This document shows, piece after piece, positions 12,435-24,200 of a stretch of 64,000 nucleotides of DNA. The stretch comes from Asterochloris sp. CNOR1 (lineage: Eukaryota; Chlorophyta; Trebouxiophyceae; Trebouxiales; Trebouxiaceae): assembly GCA_963969365.1 (NCBI GenBank), contig OZ017761.1:682001-746000 (forward strand). Direction: 5' to 3'. Within the stretch, counting starts at the first letter, position 1. The number at the start of each line of letters is the position of its first letter. The translations under genes were made by a program, and so were the position numbers. A model generated the notes under the pieces. The model had not been told where the DNA came from and searched no databases. It was given only the letters and a program-made list of their open reading frames with translations.

Positions 12435-14413
12435 TCATGCCCCAGGCAGGGGCGCAACGAAGACGACAAAAGTGTTGTAGCGAACGTGCTGGCCTGAGCT
12501 GTGATGGAGCAAGCAAGATGACCTCACTCGAGGCTGACAGAGGCTCACCGAAGGGGTGATCTGCTCTGCCAGCTTCTTCAGCGTAGCATCGGCTCTGCTG
12601 ATGGCTGCCTGCATGGCTGCAGTTGCTGCCCTTGTCTCCTCAATCTCAGTGCGCATGTTGTGCTCCAATGTAGCCGCTGCCTGCAGCCCTCATCAGTGTC
12701 ATGGTTGGCTGAGCAAGGCTCTGCTAATGGGTCAGCAACAAGCACTTATGCCATTCAAACAAGGGGCAACAGGTTTCTCATGGACATATCGATAAGCCAA
12801 CAGTTGGAAGCTATGCGGGTGAGTGTGCCCTGGACAGACAGAGCAGAAGAACAAGCCCAGCCTCAACGCTCACAGCAGCCGCACAAGGGGTAGCAAGCAC
12901 CTTGACCAGGAATTGCATGAAGACTTGGAAGAGCAGCAACATACATGACGTTTCCGGAAATTTCTGCCAAGGATGACAACAGGCTTGCAGCACAGCGGCC
13001 AGCTGATGAGCAGGCCAAGGTGCCCAGAGTGCTGCCAACCTGCAGCAGCATAGCCTCCTGCCAAGCTGCCCAAAGTTTTGCTAACCTGCAGCAGCAAAGC
13101 CTCCTGCCAAGCTGCCCCTGCAACCAGGCCCCTCCTGCAGGTGGTGCACATGCTGCATAGGCGCCCCATAGCCTCTGCCTGTGCTGCATCTTTGCAACAA
13201 TCACACTGTGCTGGCCCAGCAATACAAGAGCCACCTGGTGCCATGCCATGACATTCAGCAGGTGGTGTGTTCATGTGAGCCGCCTTGGTGCCTCTGTCGG
13301 CGCCGGCAACTGCGAGAAGTATCGCCTTGTGCTGCATTCAGGCAGCTTGTGGACGTGCTGATATGAAAGACCCACCTGGTGCCGCCTCATCACATTGAGC
13401 ACGTAGTGCATCTGGCGCATAAGCCGCCCCACAGCCTCTGCCTGAGCTGGCCACTGCGAGGGGCGATAGCTCAGCATGTCCAGCAGCTCCATCAGGTTGA
13501 ACAGCAGCTCTGTATTCATCTTGAGCAGACTTTCCTTGATGTCTGTAGCAAACAGGCCAAATGTGTTGCAACATTATGCATTGGCATCAAAAGCAGCTCT
13601 GATTTCAGCTTGAGCACGTCGCCGTCTGCAGTAAGGAGGCACATCATGCTCACATCTGAGTGTGAGCATGAAACAACAGCTCTGTTGTTGGCATGAGGAG
13701 GCTGCCCTTGAAGCTTGCAGCAGTACGTTGCAGAATTGGTGCTGCTTGTTGCTGTGGAAGATAGCTGTCTGCTTAGTGTCAGATTGAAAGCAGCGCTATG
13801 TAAAGCCTGGCTAGGCAGCACTTTGCGTATGGCAGCAGTGAGGGGCAGAGCTTCGCTTTACAGTGGGGTCCCATGTGCTGAACAGCAGCCCATGAACTGC
13901 ACATTAATGACCTCAGCTTCAGGCAGCTTGCCTGTGCAATCTGCAGCAAGTTGATGGGCAGGTTCTGAAGGGCCGGCTGGGGCTACTGGTCGTTCTGCAG
14001 GGACAGGGTCTGCAGCACACTGCAACCGCTCACCAATGGTTCCATCTGCCTTTTTGAAAAAGAGAGGCTCTGTCTGCAATGCGGGCACGCCGACCTCTGT
14101 CTGCAGCACAGGAGCAGTGATGCAGCCAAGCACAGGGAACGTGTGTGGGTCAGCCAAGCTCAGGAAGCAGTGTATCAGCCCAGCTCATGAAGTCAGCCAA
14201 GCTGTTGAGGCAGGATGCATCCGACAAGGGATGCAGATAGCGCTGTTGCTGAGGCAGAATGCTCACAGTGTGCAGCTCCCCCAGCATGGCATATTCGCCA
14301 GTGATAGGTGGCGGTGCCTCAGGCGGCAGGGGCCTCTCCGCACTGCCATCCCTGTCTTCCGTATAAAGCTGGTAGAAGGGAGGAGGGGGAGGGTACAAGC
14401 CCTGTAGCTCCAT
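12435..14413 (-). CDS. MED7: Mediator complex subunit 7
   Basis: MED7 sits in the middle module of Mediator with MED21/MED31 and links activators to RNA polymerase II in the nucleus. Exons on the minus strand in phase: 14413-14267, 14100-14034, 13542-13376, 12680-12435, giving 208 residues (yeast 222, human 233, Arabidopsis about 170). The start is the ATG at 14413. The Pro-rich N-terminus LYPPPPPFYQLY followed by PPPITGEYAMLGE is the MED7 signature. The third exon holds the helix LLFNLMELLDMLSYRPSQW and MHYVLNVMRRHQ, matching the conserved core that pairs with MED21. The last exon is a helical, coiled-coil-like segment (EIEETRAATAAMQAAI). The C-terminal 30 residues after it are not conserved, so the true stop is less certain. 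Its 5' end faces UPL7. Confidence 0.88.
13141..13272 (-). repeat. Echo of the MED7 exon 3 end
   Basis: 13226-13272 copies the junction at 13367-13410 (CCACCTGGTGCC and ACATT..GCA..TAGTG), and 13141-13185 copies 13404-13445 (GGCGCCCCATAGCCTCTGCC). Both lie in the following intron. Confidence 0.85.
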
Positions 14414-15241
14414 GGCAATCTGCCCTGCCGCTATGTCCCGCGGCTGACCCCCTTTTGCAGCAACAGCAGGCCGCCTGGCTGATCAGTGGCTGTACAGTGT
14501 GCAGCTGGGCAGACTAGCTGGTCTTGCTGGGGATGACGTGAGGGCAGCAAAGCCAAACAAGCCTGTGCCTGGGGAGTCCCTCCTATGGAGCAGAAAAGCA
14601 AGCCTGGTCACCAGCTGTCTAGTCTGGCCGCCAGGCTGATCTCTGCGATGCCTGTTTGGGCAGCAACAGCCATATATTATAACATCAGTCAAACTCGACT
14701 GCCTGCAGCAGGTATCCACAGGTCAAAATCATCAGCTTAGCTCATGGTCAGGCTGATATGCAGCTTGATCGGATGCTTCACATGGCACCAGTGCCCTGTG
14801 TAAAGAAAAGAGTATCAATCATATACAGTAGATGAACTTTGACAAACCCAAGCATAGGAGCCTTGCTGGGAACACCAAGAAGGCAGCTTCCAGGCATGCA
14901 CCTTCAGTGTGTTTGCTCTGCACATCTCATAGCTGATGGGCCATATCAAAGTGCAGGCAGGAGCTCTTGGAAAATGCCAGAAGGGAGCGGGCAGCCAGGG
15001 GTGCTGCCAGGCAGCATGTAAAGGCAGCTGTGACTGTCCAGGCGGCATACAGGCCAGTACATGTTGCTGTCAAGTTTGGTACACTGCCCTGTGATGGCTT
15101 TGACAGGCAAAATCATGCATGAGCTCCATTGCCTTTCTCAACGACAGATGCCCTGGTCTAAGCTGTCATGGCATAGCCTACCCTGCTCACCTGCCCACCC
15201 TTTCAAAGGATGTATGCCTCACCTGGTCCCAGGCTTAAAGG
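14414..15241. promoter_or_regulatory. Intergenic region between divergent MED7 and UPL7-like genes
   Basis: About 0.8 kb between the MED7 start and the first plausible start of the HECT ligase. I see no convincing ORF, TATA box or RNA gene. It probably holds both promoters and perhaps an unrecognised first exon of the ligase. Confidence 0.35.
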
Positions 15242-18200
15242 ATGCTGGACGTTGACTGCAGGGCATTACAATCGCGGAGAGGGTTGCAGCAGGCTCTGCT
15301 GCAGAACTGGCTGCAGAAGTTTGGGCAGGCCGTAGTGCAGGCATCGATCACGCTGCCGTCAAGCAAGATTGCAGGTGCGCATGGGAGGACCTTGCCATGC
15401 CCTCATGCATCTGTGAGAAAGTCATCACAGCTGTGCAGCAGAGATTGTCTTCAGCGTTGCAAGTCGCTGCACCCGATTTGCCCCTGTCAAGGCCGTGCCC
15501 TGTCATGATGGACGCATCTGCAGAGTGCTTGTGAGTCATGCCCTGCAGCGGAACCTAGACACAAGCTTGACACAGCCAGTTTGCAGCATCTCCAATGCTT
15601 GGCACCCTCCAAGCAGCCTTCTGACATCATGTTTGCCATTTGCGCAGATGAAGTACTCCCTTCCCTGCTCTTGGTCTACCTGCCCCCAGTCCAACAGCAC
15701 GACAGACCCAGTGAGCCACGAGCTCCATCTGCACTCTTGACTGCCTGCCATGCTAGCCTGCTCAATGTGCCCCTCTGCTACGCAGCATGGCGCACTCAGA
15801 CTCAAGTGTCCCTGCAGTGGTCAGCCTGCATGCCTCTATGCACTTTGCATAGGAAATGCAACCCTTGCGGGCATGGGCACAAAAGCCCTGTCTGAAAGCC
15901 CGCAGATAGCAGCCATTCCTGCTTGAATGCCCTGCAGGGTATGCTGCCATCGCAGGCAAAGACACAGCCCCATTGCGTGGGGCGCTCAGCCTTCTACTGC
16001 GGAGCATTGCCAGCCCTGAGGCAGGCAGCAACTACTGCAGCCTGGCTCTGGATGCCTCCACCAAGTATGACTGACAGTGTGGCTTCCTGTTTGGCATTGT
16101 GCTATTGTTTGAGCACATTGAGCTTGGTGACGCTGGGTTATGCTGCATGCCTCCTCAAGTGCTTCTCTGGGCGCAGGCAGGTACTGCAGGCAGAGAGCAG
16201 TGCTGTGTTGACACTTGCAAGCTTTGCTGCAGGGCAGCTTGGCTACGCCAGGCAGTGCGCCTCACCCTGCTGTGCTCAGCGCTGATTGGGACCCAGATGC
16301 CCGGCCCTGATGCTGCTGCTGCACTCCTGGAGGCTGCTGCTGGACGCCTGCTCACTGTGCTGCTTCAGCCGGAAAACTGGAAGTGTGTCGAGCCAGGAGG
16401 TGCGCTGACCAGGGAGGACAGACACATGGGCTGCTTGCAAGTTATAGAACTTGACCGCCACCTATTGAGAGGTCAGGCAATCTGTCAGGTGTGATGAGCA
16501 CAGACTTGAGGTGAGCTGCCATCTTGAAGCCAATGCGGCGTGGCACTCTTGTCATCTCCTCCTCAATTGGCTCGTGCATGCGCGCACAATTGCACAACAC
16601 TAAATGAAGGGACAATCTGGTGTGCAGGTCGTGAAGGTGCCCAGGCTGCTGCAAGGGATCTGCAAGCAGCTGTGGCCGGGTCTGCAGCACTCCCTGCGGC
16701 CGTCCGCAGGGTGGCATGCCGGCAGGCATCTGTACGGGAAAGTGGCGCCACACCAGCCGCTCAGAGCAGACAGCAGCAGCAGCAGGCAGATGGCGCGATG
16801 AAGACCATCCTGTCTGCCACGCTGCTGCCATTCAGATCTCTGAGCGCAGCCAATGTGAGCACACAGCCGGAACTGAGCGCCAGCGCTGCCTTACAAGGCC
16901 AGCAAGTGGCCTGGTACGTCCTGACAGCACCGCGCCTGGTAGAAGCCTCTCCTGCAGCTGCCGTCCTGCTGCAAGAGCCAGCTGTGCTGCAGCTGCTGCT
17001 TCAACAGCTGGCCTGGCTGGCTGCTGAGAGCCATGCTGGCAGCCCAGCCCCAAGTGGTGCTGGCCAGAGGCAGCAGATGGCACATGAGGAGCTGGCTGCT
17101 GCGACCCTGAGCCATGCTGCAACTGCCACCCCAGCAAGTGCTGCAGCTGCTGCAGTTTGGTGGCAGCAGGCAGCGCCCCCACTGCGGCAGGCTGACTGGC
17201 TGTGGGCCGTCGCAAATGTGGCGCAGCTGTTTGCAGGCAGGCGTGTCAGCAGGGCAGTCCAGGTCTGCAGGCTGCCTTGTGCGGCCTACTGAGGTGCAGG
17301 TGCTGCCTCATCTCGCTTGCCATCATGCATGGGGGGTCAAGCCTCTGCACAGGCTGTCCAGCCAGGGGTTACTGGTCTTACTTTGCCTGGCTGGTAGATG
17401 CCTAGGTGGCTAGCTGGTAGCTGCTGATGACGTTGCCTTTCCTTGACCGGACGCTGACATCCCCTACACCAGCGCAGCATGGCAAGCATCTTCAAAATTC
17501 ACGTCAAAGCTGTGAGGATGAGTCGACTGCCTGCCTGAATGCAGGGGGGCAAGCATCTTGAATTTCTGGAACAGTCTGCCCTGCTGGCAGATGCTGACCT
17601 GGCTGCCCAGCTGATTCACACCCTGTGTGCCCTCCTGACCGCCTGTCTGGCAGCTCGGAAAGGTGCAGACCTGCGAGGTGAGCTCTTGGCGGCACTGCTC
17701 CTGGAGCACCCTCATCTGCTGGTGAATGTGCACACACCACCCACGGTCCATCTGGCGTGCCTGGCAACTCAGAAGACTGCAAACCTGCAAGGGTGGCAGT
17801 TTCCGTCACCTGGAGCCTGTGCGCTCTGCCTATCTTGAAAAGGCTGCTTTTGCTGGGCAGTCAAGCCCGCCTTGATGTGTGCAATAGCCTGAGTGCTGCA
17901 GCGCGTTCGCTGAGCCCTCCACACCTGACGCTGCAGAGCCGCTCCACGGGCTGTGGCCTCTCCTGGAGGGCACCTTCATCAGCCAGCAGCTGCACACTTG
18001 CGTGGTGCCCAAAGCGGCCACCCGCAGCGCAGTCGCTGCCAACATGAGCATTGCTGCAGTGGCAGCCTTTTGGCACCTGCTGCTGGAGTCGCTTGGGCAG
18101 CTGGAGGCAGGTGCGAGGGAGAAGGTGGGCAGCACTGCAGCCAGGCTTGTCAGCGCGCTGGCCTTTGGGTGCAACATGCTCCCTCAGCTGTGGAGGTGAG

Positions 18201-21200
18201 GCAGCAGCGATGTGAGACACAAGCTTCCTAGGCGCTTGTGACATGACGTGACATAGGGATGCTGCATAGCTGATTTCAGCAATTTGGGCGCACCTCTAGA
18301 GCCTTGGGCAGCCTGGCTTTCTCAGTGCCTTCCATGGGCCAACATTGAACCTGTGTCTGAGCACTGGCTGGGCTACTGCCTTGCTGCCTTGCAGCACCTG
18401 GGAAGCATGAGGATGTTGCAACTCAACCTGGGACCTGCAGGTGGCTGGCAATGGACCTGGGGCTGCCAGTGGAAGCCCCAAAGGAGGCCACTCGCGGGTG
18501 GGATATTAGCTCCCTCCAGAAGGGTATCCATGGCCTTCACGCACAGCACGCAGCCCTGCTGGGTTTGTTCTCCAGGTGACTGGTTGACTGCAGGACACCA
18601 CTGCTGCCCGTGCTTGAGCAGCATGCAGCCCTGCTCTGGCTGTGTTTTCTAAGGAACAGGGTTTGGTTCAAGGGCTCAGGTGCTGCCCCTGCTTTAGGCC
18701 TGGGGCCTTCTCCTGCAGCACCCTGTCTGGTGTGCAAGGAGGCTTTGACCCAAGTGATCAGCTTTCCTGCGCAGTAGTCTTCTTTGGCGATGCCCTCCTC
18801 ATGACCAACATGGACTGTGTGACCTAGTCATCACGTTTGAAGGGCACAACCCCCACCTGCTGTGGTGCCAGAGAGCAACTCTGTGTGCAAGTGTGCTGCA
18901 GACTCTAGGGCCCTGCCAACCAAACTCTGACAAACATCGCCATCAAAGCAGCTTCCGCCCTGCGCATTGTGGACATGTACAGAACATTGCTAACATGCAG
19001 GGCCTATTGCCATCTGCTGATGGTGCTGGATGATGAGGACTTCTACGCTCTGCAGAGCACGTTCACTGTATCAAATCAGAGGGGCATTGCCACGGCGCTC
19101 AACACGCTGGTCTTCAGAACGCACTGCCCTGCCACACCAGGTGAAGTGCAGGCTACGCCCATTATGCTGCAGCAGAGACCTGTCAGCGCCCTGCTATGGA
19201 GGTCAGAAGCAGACTGCGTGGCGCCTGGGAGGTCCTTTGCTTTGGGACCTTTCCTGCTTGCCCTCAGGTAGCCTCAAGGGCACATCAGGCTGGCCCTGAA
19301 GGCAGATGCAATCAGCATTGTACCACCGCAGCAGCAGGATGTCTCCAGCATAGACATTTGCGGCCATCAGGCAGCCTGCATGCCAACAGCAGTCCCTGTG
19401 CATGCAGCAGCCCCCCATGGGATCTCACGCACCGCCCGCAGACCGGCACTCGGGAGCACCTCCCTTTCTTTGTCCTGCCAGAACCGGAGACTCCCTGAGA
19501 CTGCCCAAGACTGACCCCAGGCATCTGTCCACCCTGCAGGGCTCCCACCACGTTCCGCCCGCAGCACCGGCAGCGGCAGCCTGACCAGTCTCCACAGCCC
19601 CCAGGCAGCCTTACAGCCCCCTCCCACTCCCCTCCCATCCCTGCAGCTGCCACCAGGCGTGCGCCCCAGCGCCCTGTTGGCCAAGTGGGCCCCCCTGCTA
19701 CTCAGAACACTGTACGAGCGCGAGGTGCGGCGCAGCTTCTGCCCCCGGGCTCTGTGGCTGGCGCCGTATGGTGCCACCTTTGGTCCGGAGGCAGGAGGAC
19801 CCTCCGGGGGAGAGGCCTTCTCTGCTGCCGCTGTGGTGCGGGCATTGACCGCCAGCGCAGTGACAGAGCAGCGGGGGTGGCCTGAAGCCCGCCTGTGAGT
19901 GCTGGCTGATGCAGCCATGATGGAGCATATGTGTTGTGGTGGGAGGTGGTTTGTGGGGCGTAGCCTCTGTCCCCAGAGTCGGTGGCTGGGCCCCTAAGCT
20001 GCTATGCTGGGTCTGGGACAGCAGCAGGGCTTAGCGTGCAAGGCTTCTCTGCTGTGGGGTCAATGCGGACGCTTGACAGCTGGCGCCTCGGCAGCAGCAA
20101 GGGCGGCCTGAGGGCCAGCCGCAAGTGTTGGCTGACGCCCCCCAGGTCTGCCTCTGCTGCGCAGGTGCTGGTTTTCCAGGCAGTAGCGTCTGCTGATCAG
20201 GAGCAGGGCCTTGAGCAGGATTTTAGGGATTTATCAGGCCCAGACATGTGTCACACGTCCTGCAGGGAACTGACAGGCGGGCGTCCAGCCGCCCTGGCCG
20301 CTCTGCTGGCTGAGGCTCCCCAGTGCGTGCCCTTTGAGGAGCGGGTGCTGGTCTTCCGGGCGCTGGTCTCTGCTGATCAGGAGCAAGGACGCTGGAAGGT
20401 CCCGCCCGCGGAGGGGGGCCCCGTTCTCATGCAGCTCACCATCAGGCGCACCCACATTCTGGAGGTCAGCTGTTCTACATGCTGCTGGGGCTCAAGCTTC
20501 CCTGACAGCTGGCAATCGGTCCCTGCTGGCCAGCTGCAGCAGGGCATCTGAGCTGATGCTTGCAGCTGGCCACTGGTCTCTGCTGATCAGAGCAAAGGTC
20601 AATGAGGGTGCTGCCAGTGCAGCTGCAAGTGCCTATGCAGCTCACCACTAGACGGCCCCACACGCTGGCGGTTGGTGAATGCAATGGGTGCCTCAGAGCT
20701 GCTGGAGGAGGGGCACTGGGAGCCCCTCAGGACTGACTCCAGCATCAGAGCCTGTGCAGGAGGCCCAAGCACATTGTGAACATCATGTGCGATGGCCGCT
20801 GCTGTGCAGGACGGCTGCTAGGCACCGTTTGAGGCAGGCTCCAGCGACATGGTGCTGCTAAACAGCTGCAGCAGAGAGCATCGTGCAGGTCGGCTGCTGC
20901 TGTGCAGGATGGGTACCAGGCGCTCCTTCGTGCGGGCTCCAACGTCAAGGGACGGCTGATGGTCACCTTTGTCAACCAGCAGGTCCGCTCTGACTTCCCA
21001 CAACGCCTTCAAAAAGTTGCATTCATACAACCAGCAGGATTGAATGCCTAGGCTGCCACGTTGCTCTGACTTGTCGGCCTCTGCTTGTCAGTTGGTGCAA
21101 CTGTTGTGCCAGAGTTCTCTGCGCTTATTGTTTCACAGTGGCCAGATGCTGCTTCCTAACGCTGAGCACGGCTATGGTTGGGGCTGCAGGGCATGACAGA

Positions 21201-24200
21201 GGCCGGGCTCGACTATGGTGGCCTCGTTCTGGAGTTCATTGAGCAGGCAGGCAGTTACATGTTCTTGCCTGCATCTTGAGGGCAACTGTCACGCATCAGT
21301 CTGCTTCTCAGTGGCCCCACTGCTGCACCTCATCTGCACAACATGCAACCCACACTGGTAAGCCTGTTCGCAGTTGCGGCCTGTCCAAGGCATCACAGCT
21401 GTGCCTCCTGAGCACATCAAAAAGCCTTGTGGTGAGAGCCCAGGCTGCAGGCCTTGCTTCAGGGTCCCATGTACAGGAGTTGGCACTGTACACAGCTGCG
21501 ACAACCAAACCCCCAACCTGGAACAGGGGCACATTTGTAGCTCCGCTGGTGCAGGGGCGCTCAACCGTATCTGCCTGCAGGTGGTGCAGCTAGGGCTTGA
21601 CCAGAACTACGGCCTGTTCACCTCTACGGGTGACGGGCTGGCCTACCCCCACCCAGCTGCCCGCAGCCTCCCAGGGGGCCTGGCTCTGCTGGAGCTGGTG
21701 GGCCTCATTGTGGGCAAGGTGAGGGGCGGTTGCGCTGCAGCATCTTTTGGGGCGCTGGACTGCTTGCAGGAGAGATGAGGGGTTGACTAGGGCCCCCCTG
21801 GTGCCGGCATCCATGTGCTGGGGCAGGATGGGAGGCCGTCTGCATCATGGCACCTCTGCTGCGCACAGCCTGCTGGTATCTATGTTGTTACAGTGCCTTT
21901 TCCCCCCTCTGCATAGTGCCTGTCCCCCGCCGCCCCCCCCCCCCCCCCCCCCTCTGCAGGGGCTGCATGGGCTCATCCTGCAGAAGTGCCGCTCGTGTCG
22001 CATGAAACCATGCTGCAATTTTGGCAGGACCTGTTCCTGACTCGTGCAGGAAGTGTCTGAAGGCATTCTTTGCATGACCCTCGCCCTGTGCCGCTGCCTG
22101 TGCAGACTGTCAGCCTTTGGAATCTGCCAACCCATGCAGCCAACCTGTCCCATGGCCCTGCAGGTGCTGCATCAAGGCATGCTACTTTTGCACTCATGCA
22201 GCTGGCCACGAGCACAGCGTTGGTTGCCAGCCTGCAGCCCACCTGCCCTCAAATGGTGGCGGGCCCCCTGTGCAGGCACTGTATGAGGGCCTGCTGCTGG
22301 ATGTACCCCTGGCTCCCTTTTTTGTGGCCCACCTGCAAGGGCGGCGACCCCTGTTTGACGACCTGGCCACCCTCGACCGAGAGGTGCACCACAGCCTGCT
22401 GCAGCTCAAGCGGTAAGATCTGCTCTGCAGCGCTGCTGTCGAGTTCAGCCAGAGCTAAGCACTGCTCCCTGCAACCCTGTCTGAGATGGTGCACTGCAAC
22501 CTGTTGCAGCTCAGGCGACGAGCAGTCACTCCATGCTGAGACTCTACGCAATGGGCACCTGTTAGTGCTGGCACCCATTGCAGTGTGCCTGACCTGTCAG
22601 CCAGCATGCTGTGACAGGGCACCACCCCAGCAAGCTGCCTTGCGCTCTGTGGCCGAGCGCATGTCAGCCTGTTGCAGGTCAATGCGCCTGCAGCTGCATG
22701 AACAGTGCTGCAGGCCAGTGCCTGCACTCCTACACAGATTTTTGCTGAGCAAGTCTGTCACTCATGTGTCTGCAGATATGAGGGCAGCGCAGCAGACCTG
22801 TGCCTGGACTTCACTGTTGAGGATGACACCTTTGGCAGCAAAACGCTGCAGGAGCTGCGCCCTGGGGGGGAGGACATGGCAGTCACGGACGACAACAAGC
22901 TGCAGTACATCCATCTCGTGGCGGACTGGCACCTCAATGGGCGGCTGGGGGCTTGTTCAGCTGCCTTTGCCAGGGGTCTGCATGCAGTGAGCGCTTTCAG
23001 GGGCAGGGGTCTGCTGTGGCTCTAGAGGCTGCAGCTGGCAGCAGTACGCTTCTCTGCTGATGCAGAGGCTGCAGTGCATCCCCGCGGGGACAGCTAGGGG
23101 CTCCTGCACCGCCCTGCCAGAGGCACTGACGGTATCTGAGGTGGGGTTGTCAACACCATGGTTTCTGCTGGGGACGCTGGCCCAGCAGGTCAACCTGGCA
23201 CCTTGAAGGTATCAGTATCGGACGAGCTCCCTCCATGCAATACCTGTGGCTTGCAGTGGGCATAGAGTACCCTTGCCCCTCAGCTCAATAGTGATGCCTT
23301 ATTACACCCCAAGTGAGGAAACTCTCTCACTCAGATTTTGACCCTGGCCAGGCCAGGCCCCTCTTGGGAAGCCCAGGACTCAATCTGGTTTGGTGGGTGG
23401 TCCTAGCCACTCAGCAATGGGTTCAGCCACAGCAGCTGCAGTGGCACAGCACCTGCTGGCATGCTTGACAGAGCGGCCCTGACAGGCTGTGACCTGTCTG
23501 CGCTGTTGTGCATGATGGTGTGTGACAGTCAAACCATGCTCCTAAGACCGGGGCTGTTCATGTGATGTGTTTGGTGGGGTGTGCCTCTGTGCAAGCGGTC
23601 AATGGAGTCCTTTGTGTGAGCACCCTCTGCATGGTGCAGGTCATCCCAGCCAGCTGGCTGAGGCTGTTTGACCCGCGTGAGGTCAACCAGCTCGTGGGGG
23701 GTGGGGCCAGTGGGGACATAGATGTGAACGATCTCCAGCAGCACAGTGCCTACAGCAACGGCTACAGCAGCAGCGACCACACCATCCGCCTGTTTTGGAA
23801 GGTGATTCCAATCACCCATGGCAAACAGTCTCACAGTACTGTCGGGAGGCTGGACTCCAGCTCAGCCGCACGGCAGGAAGCCAGCACATCATGTCCTTCA
23901 AGAGCACCCAACAGAGTGCTGATGTCCCTGGCTGTCATAGACACACTCAAGAGGGACGCCATTGATGCCAGCCCCTCGCCATGCCTGTTCCTTCAAACCC
24001 TCCATTGCTGTTGAGACGGTTGCGAGTCATGTTGCCCGGCACCCACAGCAATGGGCATAGCAGCAGCAACCACATGCCCTATTGCCTGTTTGCCAAGGCG
24101 GGCAAATGTTTGCTCAACTGCAGGACAGTGTGTCCAGGCAGGCAATACATATGTGCTGGCTGCCCACCTGCAGGTGTTGACCAGCTTTAGCCACCCAGCT

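Noticed and set aside
13460-13480. GATAGCTCAG, another tRNA A-box-like string
   Set aside because: It lies inside the MED7 coding exon and lacks a B box.
19312-19918. Overlapping minus-strand ORFs of 113-183 codons
   Set aside because: Shadows of a GC-rich plus-strand HECT-ligase exon (19540-19894) whose translation matches the family.
22070-22990. 306-codon plus-strand ORF
   Set aside because: It runs through introns and reads the true HECT exon 22776-22986 in the wrong frame; composition is Cys/Ser-rich noise.
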